Assembly (NCBI GenBank): GCA_002454505.1 | Contig: DKJA01000106.1 | Coordinates: 15,638-40,308 of the forward strand | Length of the DNA: 24,671 bases | DNA from: Oxalobacteraceae bacterium UBA6704 | GTDB lineage: Bacteria; Pseudomonadota; Gammaproteobacteria; Burkholderiales; Burkholderiaceae_D | Direction of reading: 5' to 3' | Shown here: piece after piece, positions 1 to 8,475 of the stretch | Layout: each line of letters begins with the position of its first letter | Position numbering within the stretch: the first letter of the stretch is position 1 | Translations under genes and position numbers: made by a program | The notes under the pieces: generated by a model | Seen by the model: the letters and a program-made list of their open reading frames with translations, nothing else | Told to the model about the DNA's origin: nothing | The model's database searches: none

Positions 1-4
1 GGGC

Positions 5-70
5 CTGTCCCCGGGGTGGTTCTTGAGGTTCGGTTGCGCCGACAACATCCAGAAGCAACCCCGGGGACAG
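5..70. repeat. Inverted repeat, GTCCCC/GGGGAC family, 13-bp arms
   Basis: The arm CTGTCCCCGGGGT at 5-17 is the exact reverse complement of 58-70, with a weaker match continuing a few bases into the 40-base spacer. It lies just past the 3' end of the minus-strand gene that stops at 109. I read it as an intergenic REP-like element or terminator arm. The window begins here, so the element could extend further left. Confidence 0.6.
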
Positions 71-93
71 CCGGATCGCCGTACCGCCCCTCC

Positions 94-106
94 GGGGACA
101 GTCCCC
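94..106. repeat. 13-bp palindrome GGGGACAGTCCCC
   Basis: A perfect palindrome around a central A, three bases beyond the stop codon (109-111) of the minus-strand gene. The same core, GGGGAC-N-GTCCCC, recurs at 19202-19233 and in shorter form in the arms of the element at 9546-9621. No T-run follows it on the minus strand, so it is not a classic intrinsic terminator. Confidence 0.6.
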
Positions 107-108
107 AC

Positions 109-597
109 CTACTTCTTCACCGCCAGCAACTCCCGCGCCACCTTCGCGCAGGCCTCCACGTGCTGGTACCCGATCTGCCGGAACGCAAAGAACCCGATCG
201 CGGCCGATGCCACCTGGCCGGCCAGCGGCACCACCTTCGAAGCTTGCTTCGCCACCAGCTTGGTGCCCGTCTTTTTCAACAGCTTGTAGATCAGGTCGCG
301 TGTAACCAATTTTCCCACGAGCATGCCGCCAACGCCCACCGCGGCCTGGTAGGCGATGGTCTTGTATTGGGGCTGCATCCGCTCGATCTGCTCGTGCGTC
401 AGGCCGAACGCCCGGTTGACGTCGTCGATCAGCTGGCCGAACAGTTTCATGTCCGACACGATGTCGATGCCCGGAATGGGCACGGCCGACATGCCTGCCG
501 CAACGGCGGCACGGCGCCGGACCAGGCCGCGGCAGCGTTCGCGGACGGCCCCGATATCCCTTTCGGTAGAGGGCAGCAATTCCCAGCCACTGTCCAC
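109..597 (-). CDS. DUF697/YcjF-like small membrane-associated protein, function unknown
   Basis: 162 residues. The start is GTG at 597, chosen because AGGAGA lies about 8 bases upstream. The stretch AAVAAGMSAVPIPGIDIVSD (about 30-49) resembles the 'A-x-PIPG-x-D' segment that opens DUF697 domains. Two later glycine/alanine-rich hydrophobic segments (about 83-98 and 122-142) also fit the C-terminal half of that family, which follows a GTPase domain in some proteins. No GTPase motifs are present here, so this would be a stand-alone DUF697-like domain, probably membrane-embedded or peripheral. It is transcribed away from the response regulator at 797 and is followed by GTCCCC palindromes. The family assignment is from pattern memory only; an EcsC-like or unrelated membrane protein is possible. 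That it is a real gene is supported by the ribosome site and by the non-repetitive, folded-looking protein. Confidence 0.7.
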   Translation of the reverse strand: MDSGWELLPSTERDIGAVRERCRGLVRRRAAVAAGMSAVPIPGIDIVSDMKLFGQLIDDVNRAFGLTHEQIERMQPQYKTIAYQAAVGVGGMLVGKLVTRDLIYKLLKKTGTKLVAKQASKVVPLAGQVASAAIGFFAFRQIGYQHVEACAKVARELLAVKK

Positions 598-714
598 TTG
601 CTTTTCTCCTAAAATATTGCCAGATGTAAAAGTTAATTGACATTGCCTTTAACCAGTGTAACGTGTAATCGCCTGACGGGTTCGCACGGCTACAAACTGT
701 AGAAAATAGGAAAG

Positions 715-743
715 TTGGACTTTTTAGTAAGTAATGAGATAAC
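715..743 (+). promoter_or_regulatory. Candidate sigma-70 promoter for the orphan response regulator
   Basis: TTGGAC (715-720) and GATAAC (738-743) are separated by 17 bases in an AT-rich interval, about 53 bases before the ATG at 797. A consensus TTGACA also occurs at 637-642, but no good -10 box lies at the right distance from it. Confidence 0.3.
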
Positions 744-796
744 CTGTTATATTCTTGTGACTAAGCATCACTGTCGCGCTTTAACTTGTAGATAAG

Positions 797-1486
797 ATGA
801 GAATCGTCGTCCTTGATAATGACCGAAGCCAAACCGACCTGATCAGCCAGGTCCTGACTTCCGCCGGCCATGTCTGCCATGGTTTCCAGACGGGAAAGGA
901 GTTGCTCAGCCAGCTGCGCAAGGACAGCTACGACATGCTGATCTTCGACTGGCAGGTGAGCGATATGGGCGGTGCCGAGCTGATGCGCAAAGCCCGCGAA
1001 CGGCTCAACGACAAGGCCCCCATCATGTTCCTGACCACCAGTTCCGGCGAGGACGACATCGTGTCCGGCCTGGACGCGGGTGCCGACGACTACATGGTCA
1101 AGCCGCTGCGCCGCAGCGAAATGGTGGCGCGGGTGCAGGCGCTGCTGCGCCGGGCCTTCCCCACGCAGAACGGCGCCGAACAACTGACCTTCGGTCAATA
1201 TGTATTTGAAACGCGCCCCGGCCGGCTGCTGATGGACGGCCAGGTGCTGGACGTCACGCACAAGGAGTTCTACCTCGCCTTGCTGTTTTTCCGCAACATT
1301 GGCCGCCCCCTGTCGCGCGCTTATATCCACGAGGCCGTTTGGATCCGGGAAACCGAAGTGCCCTCCCGAACGATGGATACCCATGTATCGCGGGTCCGCA
1401 ATAAACTGCAGCTGAAGCCTGAAAATGGTTTCCGCCTCGTCCCCGTGTACAGCTACGGCTACCGGCTGGAAAAACTGGGCGGTTGA
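797..1486 (+). CDS. OmpR/PhoB-family response regulator, orphan
   Basis: 229 residues: a receiver domain (about 1-120) and a winged-helix DNA-binding domain (about 128-226). The phosphoacceptor is Asp51 in LIFDWQV. The conserved Thr is 80/81 and the Lys is 102 in MVKPL. The acidic pocket reads LDND, so the position that is usually a second Asp is Asn8. The C-terminal part shows the usual RTMDTHVSRVRNKL recognition-helix region and the GYRL wing. It would bind DNA and control transcription when phosphorylated. No histidine kinase is encoded next to it; the kinase at 9620-10846 pairs with another regulator. The ATG at 797 has no strong Shine-Dalgarno sequence, but it starts exactly at the usual receiver N-terminus (MRIVVLDND). 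It reads in the same direction as hemA, with a 134-base gap containing two hairpins. The target genes are unknown. Confidence 0.92.
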   Translation: MRIVVLDNDRSQTDLISQVLTSAGHVCHGFQTGKELLSQLRKDSYDMLIFDWQVSDMGGAELMRKARERLNDKAPIMFLTTSSGEDDIVSGLDAGADDYMVKPLRRSEMVARVQALLRRAFPTQNGAEQLTFGQYVFETRPGRLLMDGQVLDVTHKEFYLALLFFRNIGRPLSRAYIHEAVWIRETEVPSRTMDTHVSRVRNKLQLKPENGFRLVPVYSYGYRLEKLGG

Positions 1487-1523
1487 TCTAAACTGGGCTG
1501 AACAATGCTGGACAAAACGTCAC

Positions 1524-1554
1524 CTGGGACGATTTGTCCCAGCCTGCCGGCAGG
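1524..1554 (+). other. Two adjacent hairpins between the response regulator and hemA
   Basis: CTGGGAC-GATTT-GTCCCAG (1524-1542) is a 7-bp stem, followed at once by the 12-bp palindrome CCTGCCGGCAGG (1543-1554). The next bases are CCGTAAAAAAG, with no T-run. The pair could end transcription of the response-regulator gene weakly, or act as an operator just upstream of the hemA -10 box. Confidence 0.45.
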
Positions 1555-1585
1555 CCGTAAAAAAGTACCTTGCGGCACAACAAGC

Positions 1586-1591
1586 TATAAT
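1586..1591 (+). promoter_or_regulatory. Consensus -10 box (TATAAT) for hemA
   Basis: TATAAT sits 29 bases before the hemA ATG. No recognisable -35 hexamer is found 16-18 bases upstream (the sequence there is A-rich, AAAAAGTACC), so an activator or an UP-like A-tract may be needed. Confidence 0.4.
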
Positions 1592-1620
1592 GAACGCCTA
1601 CGTCGTTGATTTGTATAGAA

Positions 1621-2895
1621 ATGCAACTCCTAGCCGTCGGCCTTAACCACACCACTGCACCCGTCGCCCTGCGCGAGCGGCTGGCGTTCGCGCCTGACCA
1701 GCTGGGCTCGGCCGTGCTCGCGGCCCGCACGTGGTTCGGCCGGCAGGACAGCCGGGGCGGCGACGAAGCAGCGATCCTGTCCACCTGCAACCGCACCGAG
1801 CTGTACGCGGCCAGCACCGTGGCCAATCCGCTCGATGCCGGCGCCCACTTCCTGGCCGATTTCCACCAGCTGAACTACGGCGAACTGCGCCCGCACCTGT
1901 ACATGCTGCCACAGCATGAAGCCGTGCGGCACACGTTCCGCGTCGCCTCCGGCCTCGATTCGATGGTGCTCGGCGAAACGCAGATCCTCGGCCAGATCAA
2001 GGACGCGATCCGCACCGCCGACGAAGCGGGCGGCCTCGGCACCTACCTGCACCAGCTGTTCCAGCGCAGCTTCTCCGTCGCCAAGGAAGTGCGCAGCACC
2101 ACCGAGATCGGCGCGCACAGCGTGTCGATGGCGGCGGCGGCCGTGCGGCTGTCGCAACGCATCTTCGACAAGATGAACCAGCAGAACGTGCTGTTCATCG
2201 GTGCCGGCGAAATGATCGAGCTGTGCGCCACGCACTTCGCGGCGCAGAATCCGAAGTCGATCACCGTGGCCAACCGCACGCTGGAGCGCGGCGAGCTGCT
2301 GGCGCACCGCTTCAACGGCAAGGCCATGCGCTTGGCCGACCTGCAGACGCAGCTGCACCAGTTCGACATCCTGATCTCGTCGACGGCGTCGTCGCTGCCG
2401 CTGATCGGCCTCGGCATGGTCGAGCGCGCCATCAAGGCGCGCCGCCACAAGCCGATGATGATGGTCGACCTGGCCGTGCCGCGCGACATCGAACCGGAAG
2501 TGGGCCGGCTGAACGACGTGTTCCTGTACACCGTCGACGACCTGGGCAAGGTCGTCCAGGCCGGCATCGAGAACCGCCAGGCCGCCGTCGCGCAGGCCGA
2601 GGCGATCATCGAAACGCGCGTGCAGTCGTTCATGCACTGGGTGGACGACCGCGCCGTCGTGCCCGTCATCCAGGGCCTGCATGAAAATGGCGAGGCGATC
2701 CGCCTGGCCGAGCTGGAACGGGCCCGCAAGCTGCTGGCCAAGGGCGAAGACATCGAAGCCGTGCTGGAAGCGCTGTCGAAAGGCCTGACGGCCAAGTTCA
2801 TGCACGGCCCGCAACAGGCGCTGCACCGCGCCCAGGGCGAAGAACGCGCCCAGCTGACCGAACTGCTGCCCCAGTTGTTCCGCGGCCGCCGTTAG
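1621..2895 (+). CDS. hemA: Glutamyl-tRNA reductase
   Basis: 424 residues, close to the E. coli length of 418. It reduces glutamyl-tRNA(Glu) with NADPH to glutamate-1-semialdehyde, the first committed step of C5-pathway tetrapyrrole synthesis in the cytoplasm. The N-terminus GLNHTTAPVALRERLAF, the catalytic Cys56 in STCNRTELY, and SGLDSMVLGETQILGQIKDA are all diagnostic. A Rossmann NADPH site follows (VLFIGAGEM, about 190-200), then ANRTLERGE and the C-terminal dimerisation helix with its Arg/Leu-rich tail. I chose the ATG at 1621 because family members begin 'M-x-LLAVGLNH'. An in-frame TTG 15 bases upstream would add only five unusual residues. hemA is followed 66 bases later by prfA, the classic hemA-prfA-prmC order of many Proteobacteria. 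The upstream consensus -10 and hairpins suggest its own promoter. Confidence 0.97.
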   Translation: MQLLAVGLNHTTAPVALRERLAFAPDQLGSAVLAARTWFGRQDSRGGDEAAILSTCNRTELYAASTVANPLDAGAHFLADFHQLNYGELRPHLYMLPQHEAVRHTFRVASGLDSMVLGETQILGQIKDAIRTADEAGGLGTYLHQLFQRSFSVAKEVRSTTEIGAHSVSMAAAAVRLSQRIFDKMNQQNVLFIGAGEMIELCATHFAAQNPKSITVANRTLERGELLAHRFNGKAMRLADLQTQLHQFDILISSTASSLPLIGLGMVERAIKARRHKPMMMVDLAVPRDIEPEVGRLNDVFLYTVDDLGKVVQAGIENRQAAVAQAEAIIETRVQSFMHWVDDRAVVPVIQGLHENGEAIRLAELERARKLLAKGEDIEAVLEALSKGLTAKFMHGPQQALHRAQGEERAQLTELLPQLFRGRR

Positions 2896-2920
2896 CGCTC
2901 GCTCCGGTAGTACCCTCCCC

Positions 2921-2936
2921 GCCGCAGTCCTGCGGC
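2921..2936 (+). terminator. Small hairpin in the hemA-prfA gap
   Basis: GCCGCAG-TC-CTGCGGC is a perfect 7-bp stem with a nominal 2-base loop, followed by CTGCTTTCC. The T-run is poor, so it is probably an attenuator or mRNA-stability structure rather than a full terminator. Confidence 0.3.
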
Positions 2937-2961
2937 CTGCTTTCCCCATATCGATCAAAAC

Positions 2962-4038
2962 ATGAAACCATCAATGCTGGCCAAGCTGGACCAACTCGCC
3001 AACCGTCTCGTCGAGCTGGACGAACTGCTGATGTCGGAAGGCGCCACGTCGAACATGGACAGCTACCGCAAGATGACGCGCGAGCATGCCGAGCTGGGCC
3101 CGCTGGTGGCCGTCTACCAGGATTACCAGCAGATCGTCGGCGACATGGACGAGGCGCAGCAGATGCTCGCCGACCCGGACATGAAGGATTTCGCGCAGGA
3201 AGAAATCGAAGCGGGCAAGGTCAAGCTGGCGGCCCTCGAGCTCGATCTTCAACGCATGCTGCTGCCGAAGGATGCCAACGACGAGCGCAACATCTTCCTC
3301 GAGATCCGCGCCGGCACGGGCGGCGACGAGTCGGCCCTGTTCGCCGGCGACCTGCTGCGCATGTACACCCGCTTTGCCGAGCGGAGCCGGTGGCAGGTGG
3401 AGATCGTGTCGGCGTCCGAATCCGACCTGGGCGGCTACCGCGAAGTGATCGCCCGCATCGTCGGCAACGGCGCGTATTCGAAGCTCAAATTCGAGTCGGG
3501 CGGCCACCGCGTGCAGCGCGTGCCGGCCACGGAAACGCAGGGCCGCATCCACACGTCCGCCTGCACGGTGGCGGTGATGCCGGAGGCGGACGAGGTGGAA
3601 GACGTCCACATCAACCCGGCCGACCTGCGCATCGACACCTACCGCGCGTCGGGCGCCGGCGGCCAGCACATCAACAAGACGGACTCCGCGGTGCGCATCA
3701 CCCACCTGCCGACCGGCATCGTCGTCGAATGCCAGGACGACCGCTCGCAGCACAAGAACAAGGCCTCGGCGCTGAAAGTGCTGGCCGCGCGCATCAAGGA
3801 CGTACAGCTGCGCGAACAGCAATCGAAGGAAGCAGCCACCCGCAAGAGCCTGATCGGCAGCGGCGACCGCAGCGAACGCATCCGCACCTACAACTTCCCG
3901 CAGGGCCGCATGACCGACCACCGCATCAACCTGACGCTGTACAAGCTCGACATGATCATGGACGGCGACCTGACCGAGCTGACGTCCACGCTGTCGGCCG
4001 AGCACCAGGCCGAGCTGCTCGCCGCGCTGGGCGACTGA
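2962..4038 (+). CDS. prfA: Peptide chain release factor 1
   Basis: 358 residues (E. coli 360). It reads UAA and UAG stop codons in the ribosomal A site and triggers peptide release. The codon-recognition motif Pro-Ala-Thr is at 188-190 (RVPATETQGR). The catalytic Gly-Gly-Gln is at 233-235 (GAGGQHINKTDSAVR), as in E. coli. PAT rather than SPF identifies RF1 and excludes RF2, and no programmed frameshift is present. The ATG at 2962 matches the usual N-terminus (MKPS..AKL). It follows hemA and is separated from prmC, whose product methylates the GGQ glutamine, by a repeat doublet and dsbB. It is probably transcribed with hemA. Confidence 0.98.
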   Translation: MKPSMLAKLDQLANRLVELDELLMSEGATSNMDSYRKMTREHAELGPLVAVYQDYQQIVGDMDEAQQMLADPDMKDFAQEEIEAGKVKLAALELDLQRMLLPKDANDERNIFLEIRAGTGGDESALFAGDLLRMYTRFAERSRWQVEIVSASESDLGGYREVIARIVGNGAYSKLKFESGGHRVQRVPATETQGRIHTSACTVAVMPEADEVEDVHINPADLRIDTYRASGAGGQHINKTDSAVRITHLPTGIVVECQDDRSQHKNKASALKVLAARIKDVQLREQQSKEAATRKSLIGSGDRSERIRTYNFPQGRMTDHRINLTLYKLDMIMDGDLTELTSTLSAEHQAELLAALGD

Positions 4039-4059
4039 GGCACCGCTACGGCCCAGCTC

Positions 4060-4227
4060 GTGTCCACTTTCTAACCCCTGGTGTCAGGCACCGACAACGA
4101 CACGGCCTCATCGATATCACTGCAGGGATTCGTCCCCTCCCCTCTATACCACGGCATTCTCCGGCGCCGGCATTGCCGAGCTCGTGTCCATGTCGGTGTC
4201 TGACACCAGGGTGGAGAAAGTGGACAC
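4060..4227. repeat. REP-like doublet: two 44-bp inverted arms with GGTGTC-N-GACACC cores
   Basis: The arm at 4060-4103 is about 86% identical to the reverse complement of 4184-4227. Each arm starts with GTGTC and ends with GACAC. The right arm contains the perfect palindrome GGTGTC-T-GACACC; the left arm has the same core with one mismatch. Both arms share flanks (AGCTC before, GGCCTC after), so each is a complete unit and the pair faces in opposite directions around 80 unrelated bases. This layout resembles paired REP elements. It fills most of the 272-base gap between prfA and dsbB. I see no coding sequence in the gap and no convincing promoter for dsbB. Confidence 0.7.
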
Positions 4228-4310
4228 GGCCTCGGCCGTTGGGCTGGGCCGATGGGCTGGCGCGCTTTGTGCGAGAATCGTCACCTTCACATTTGGACAA
4301 GATCAACGAG

Positions 4311-4778
4311 ATGACTTCCTCGCGCACCATCCTCCTCGTCACCGCCTTCGTGTGCTTCCTGCTGATCGCCGCGGCGCTGTACCTGCAGCACGTGCTGGAC
4401 CTGCTGCCCTGCCCGCTGTGCGTGATCCAGCGCTACCTGTTCCTCGCGGTGGCGATCGGCTGCGTGATCGGTGCGTTCAACCAGCCGAAGGTCGGTGCCA
4501 GCATCGGGCTGGTGGCGGCAATCGGCGGCCTCGGCGTCGTCGGCAAGCACCTGTACATCCTGGCGCATCCGGGCCTGTCGTGCGGCATCGATCCGATGGA
4601 GACGATGCTCAACAAGATCCCCACCGCAACGTATCTGCCGTGGCTGTTCCAGGCGGACGGCCTGTGCGAAAACGCCACCGACGGCATCCTCGGCCTGTCG
4701 ATCCCGCAGTGGTCGGCCGTGTGGTTCGCCATCCTGACGGCGACGATGCTGTGGGTGCTGGTGCGCCGCCGCACATGA
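4311..4778 (+). CDS. dsbB: Disulfide bond formation protein B (DsbA reoxidase)
   Basis: 155 residues with four transmembrane helices (about 6-25, 43-57, 64-82, 133-151). DsbB reoxidises periplasmic DsbA and passes electrons to quinones. The first periplasmic redox pair is Cys34-x-x-Cys37 in LPCPLC, with Arg41 four residues on, matching the quinone-contacting arginine of E. coli DsbB. The second pair is Cys91 (LSCGID) and Cys119 (GLCENATDG). The family pattern IPQWS precedes the last helix. The ATG at 4311 fits the helix boundaries; the frame stays open far upstream, but that part is Arg/Pro-rich and antisense-like to no known family. The stop overlaps the prmC start (ATGA at 4775-4778), so the two are probably translationally coupled. 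It is unusual in lying between prfA and prmC. Confidence 0.95.
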   Translation: MTSSRTILLVTAFVCFLLIAAALYLQHVLDLLPCPLCVIQRYLFLAVAIGCVIGAFNQPKVGASIGLVAAIGGLGVVGKHLYILAHPGLSCGIDPMETMLNKIPTATYLPWLFQADGLCENATDGILGLSIPQWSAVWFAILTATMLWVLVRRRT

Positions 4779-5635
4779 CGGTGACCATGAGCGCGCGGGT
4801 TATGGCGGGCGCCACGCTCGCGTCGCTGCAGGTCCGTCCGCTGCTCGACGCCGTGGACAACCGCATCCTGCTGTGCCACGCGCTGGGCCTGACCCGCACG
4901 GGGCTGATCACGCAATCGGAGCGCACGCTGACGGAGGACGAGGCCACCCGCCTGTCCGCGCTGCTGCAGCGCCGGCTCGACGGCGAACCGGTCGCCTACA
5001 TCGTCGGCAAGCGCGAATTCTATGGCCTCGATTTCGCCGTGAGCCCGGCCGTGCTGATTCCCCGTCCCGACACCGAACTGCTCGTCGAACTGGCGCTGGA
5101 GCGCCTGCCGCCGCGTGGCCGCGTGCTGGACATGGGTACCGGCAGCGGCGCCATCGCCGTCGCCATCGCGCACACGCGGCCCGATGCGCAGGTCACCGCG
5201 CTGGACGTCAGCGAGGCCGCGCTCGATGTCGCCCGTGCCAATGCGCAGCACAACGGCGCGCAGGTGCGCTTCCTGCACAGCGACTGGTTCGCCGCCGTGG
5301 CCGGCGAAACGTTCGACCTGATCGTCTCCAACCCGCCCTATATCGCGTCGGGCGACCGCCATCTGGCGGAAGGCGACCTGCGCTTCGAACCCGCCGGCGC
5401 GCTGACCGATCATGCGGACGGTCTGTCGGCGCTGCGCACGATCGCCGCCGGCGCGCCCGCCCATCTCGCCCCCGGCGCCTGGCTGCTGATGGAACATGGC
5501 TACGACCAGTCCGCCGCCGTGCAGGCACTGCTTGCCGAACGAAGTTACCGCGACGTGCAAAGCTGGCAAGACCTGGCCGGCATCGCCCGCGTCACCGGCG
5601 GCCGCACCGCCGGTCCAGCTCGCAGTTCAGCTTAG
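4775..5635 (+). CDS. prmC: Protein-(glutamine-N5) methyltransferase, release factor-specific
   Basis: 286 residues (E. coli 277). It methylates the glutamine of the GGQ motif in RF1 and RF2 using S-adenosylmethionine. An N-terminal helical domain (about 15-85) binds the release factor. The Rossmann methyltransferase domain has the SAM motif LDMGTGSGAIAVA (118-130), the acidic ribose ligand in TALDVSEAAL, and the catalytic NPPY at 186-189 (VSNPPYIAS). The ATG at 4775 overlaps the dsbB stop by four bases. In-frame ATGs at 4787 and 4802 are alternatives, and the family homology begins only after them. Its substrate, RF1, is encoded two genes upstream, so functional coupling with prfA is kept despite the insertion of dsbB and the repeats. 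Confidence 0.96.
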   Translation: MTVTMSARVMAGATLASLQVRPLLDAVDNRILLCHALGLTRTGLITQSERTLTEDEATRLSALLQRRLDGEPVAYIVGKREFYGLDFAVSPAVLIPRPDTELLVELALERLPPRGRVLDMGTGSGAIAVAIAHTRPDAQVTALDVSEAALDVARANAQHNGAQVRFLHSDWFAAVAGETFDLIVSNPPYIASGDRHLAEGDLRFEPAGALTDHADGLSALRTIAAGAPAHLAPGAWLLMEHGYDQSAAVQALLAERSYRDVQSWQDLAGIARVTGGRTAGPARSSA

Positions 5636-5639
5636 TTAA

Positions 5640-5672
5640 GCACCGCCCCGAGCGCGGCGGAGCGCTTTGTTA
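5640..5672 (+). terminator. Possible terminator after prmC
   Basis: GC-A-CCGCC (5640-5647) can pair with GGCGG-A-GC (5656-5663) around an 8-base loop, followed by GCTTTGTT. The stem has one A/A mismatch and the T-run is short. The remaining bases up to gshA show no clear promoter. Confidence 0.35.
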
Positions 5673-5790
5673 AAATCCACCGATACCGTGCACCACGCGG
5701 CCGCTTTGCAAGCCCGGCCGTACGCGGTTTTGCAATTTCGGTTACCCTCGCACCACTCTTTTGGTCCGATGTACAAGAAAGGAAAGCCAA

Positions 5791-7389
5791 TTGTCCAACT
5801 TACTGACGCGCCGCCTGGCCCTGTTGGCCGACGAAAAACACCGCGCAGTGCTGCAGGGCGGCTTGCGGGGCATCGAGCGGGAAACACTGCGGGTCCAGCC
5901 GGATGGCCACCTGGCGCACACGCCGCACCCGGCCGGCTGGGGCTCGGCGCTGACGCATCCAGAGATCACGACCGATTACGCCGAATCGCTGGCCGAATTC
6001 ATCACGCCCGCCGAGAGCGACATCGCGGCCACGCTGCAGAAGCTGGACGGCATCCACCGCTACGCCTACAGCAAGCTGGGCGACGAGCTGCTGTGGAGCC
6101 AGTCGATGCCGTGCGAACTGCCGCCGGAAGCGGACATCGCCATCGCCTGGTATGGCAACTCCAACCTGGGCATGCTCAAGCACGTCTATCGCCGCGGCCT
6201 GGCGCTGCGCTATGGCAAGGCCATGCAATGCATCGCCGGCATCCATTACAACTACTCGCTGGACGAACGCCTGTGGCGCGTGCTGGCGGAGAACGAAACG
6301 GCGGCCGGCCGCACGCTGACGGCCAAGTCCTACCAGTCGGAAGCCTACCTGGCGACGATCCGCAACTTCCGCCGCCACAGCTGGCTGCTGATGTACCTGT
6401 TCGGCGCGTCGCCGGCGCTGAACGCCGGTTTCCTGCGCGGCAAGCCGCACAGGCTGGAAACACTGTCCGCTGACACGCTGTACCTGCCGCACGCCACCAG
6501 CCTGCGCATGAGCGACCTGGGTTACCAGAACGATGCGCAGTCGGGCCTGCGCCCGCACGAGAACAGCCTGGACAGCTACGTGGCCACGCTGACGCGCGCC
6601 GTCAACCAGCCCTACGAGCCGTACCAGAAGATCGGCACGAAGGATGCGAACGGCGAATGGCAGCAGCTGTCGACCAACGTGATCCAGATCGAAAACGAGT
6701 ACTACTCGACGATCCGGCCGAAGCGCGTGATCCGCACCGGCGAGCGGCCGATCCAGGCGCTGTGCAACCGCGGCGTGCAGTACATCGAGGTGCGCTGCCT
6801 GGATGTCGATCCGTTCGAACCGGTGGGCGTCAGCCTGGCGACGGGCCGCTTCCTCGACGCCTTCCTGCTGTTCTGCGCGCTGGAGGAAAGCCCGGCGATC
6901 GGCGGCGAGGAAGGCGAGATCCTGGCCCGCAACTTCGCCCGCACGGTGAAGGAAGGCCGCAAGCCGGGCCTGACGCTGACCCGCGACGGCCAGGAGATCG
7001 GCCTGCAGGCCTGGGGCGAAGAGCTGGTGGAACGCATCCGCCCGGTGGCGGCGCTGCTCGACGAGCTGCGCGGCGACACCCAGCATGCCGACGCGCTGGC
7101 GCGGCAACTGCCGAAACTGGCCGATCCGGACAACACGCCGTCCGCGGCCGTGCTGCGCGCGCTGGAACAGCATGGCAACTCGTTTGCCGCGTTCGGCCTG
7201 GCACAAAGCGAACAGCACGCGGCTTACTTCCGCGCGCATCCGCCCACCGCCGACGAAGAAACCTACTTCGGCCGGCTGGCTGCGCAGTCGGTGGCCGAGC
7301 AGGAAGAGATCGAACGCGCCCCCCGCGGCAGCTTCGACGATTACGTGAAGGCCTACCGCGCCAGCAATCTGTGCGCCAACCAGGCATAA
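5791..7389 (+). CDS. gshA: Glutamate--cysteine ligase
   Basis: 532 residues (E. coli GshA 518). It joins glutamate and cysteine with ATP to give gamma-glutamylcysteine, the first and rate-limiting step of glutathione synthesis. Diagnostic blocks of the gammaproteobacterial-type family are GLRGIERETLRVQPDG near the N-terminus, the acidic ITTDYAESLAEFITP, RYGKAMQCIAGIHYNYSL, NVIQIENEYYSTIRPKR and GVQYIEVRCLDVDPFEPVG. I chose a TTG start at 5791: AAGGAA lies 6 bases upstream, and the next in-frame TTG upstream (5761) has no ribosome site. No in-frame ATG precedes the conserved N-terminus. It is followed after only 15 bases by the HDAC-like gene, so the two are probably cotranscribed. gshB is not in the window. 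Confidence 0.96.
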   Translation: MSNLLTRRLALLADEKHRAVLQGGLRGIERETLRVQPDGHLAHTPHPAGWGSALTHPEITTDYAESLAEFITPAESDIAATLQKLDGIHRYAYSKLGDELLWSQSMPCELPPEADIAIAWYGNSNLGMLKHVYRRGLALRYGKAMQCIAGIHYNYSLDERLWRVLAENETAAGRTLTAKSYQSEAYLATIRNFRRHSWLLMYLFGASPALNAGFLRGKPHRLETLSADTLYLPHATSLRMSDLGYQNDAQSGLRPHENSLDSYVATLTRAVNQPYEPYQKIGTKDANGEWQQLSTNVIQIENEYYSTIRPKRVIRTGERPIQALCNRGVQYIEVRCLDVDPFEPVGVSLATGRFLDAFLLFCALEESPAIGGEEGEILARNFARTVKEGRKPGLTLTRDGQEIGLQAWGEELVERIRPVAALLDELRGDTQHADALARQLPKLADPDNTPSAAVLRALEQHGNSFAAFGLAQSEQHAAYFRAHPPTADEETYFGRLAAQSVAEQEEIERAPRGSFDDYVKAYRASNLCANQA

Positions 7390-7404
7390 CGACGCGGCCG
7401 GCCC

Positions 7405-8448
<1,044 letters not shown>

Positions 8449-8475
8449 GTCGAAACTTTCTTTTTAAAATATCGC

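Noticed and set aside
637..669. Consensus TTGACA with TGTAAC or TGTAAT as a promoter before the response regulator
   Set aside because: The spacers would be 14 or 21 bases, outside the workable range, so the 715-743 pair is preferred.
1606..1620. TTG start for hemA five codons upstream
   Set aside because: Family N-termini begin at the ATG at 1621.
3390..4310. Long N-terminal extension in frame with dsbB
   Set aside because: The extension is an alternate-frame reading of prfA followed by the repeat doublet; DsbB homology and the first transmembrane helix begin at 4311.
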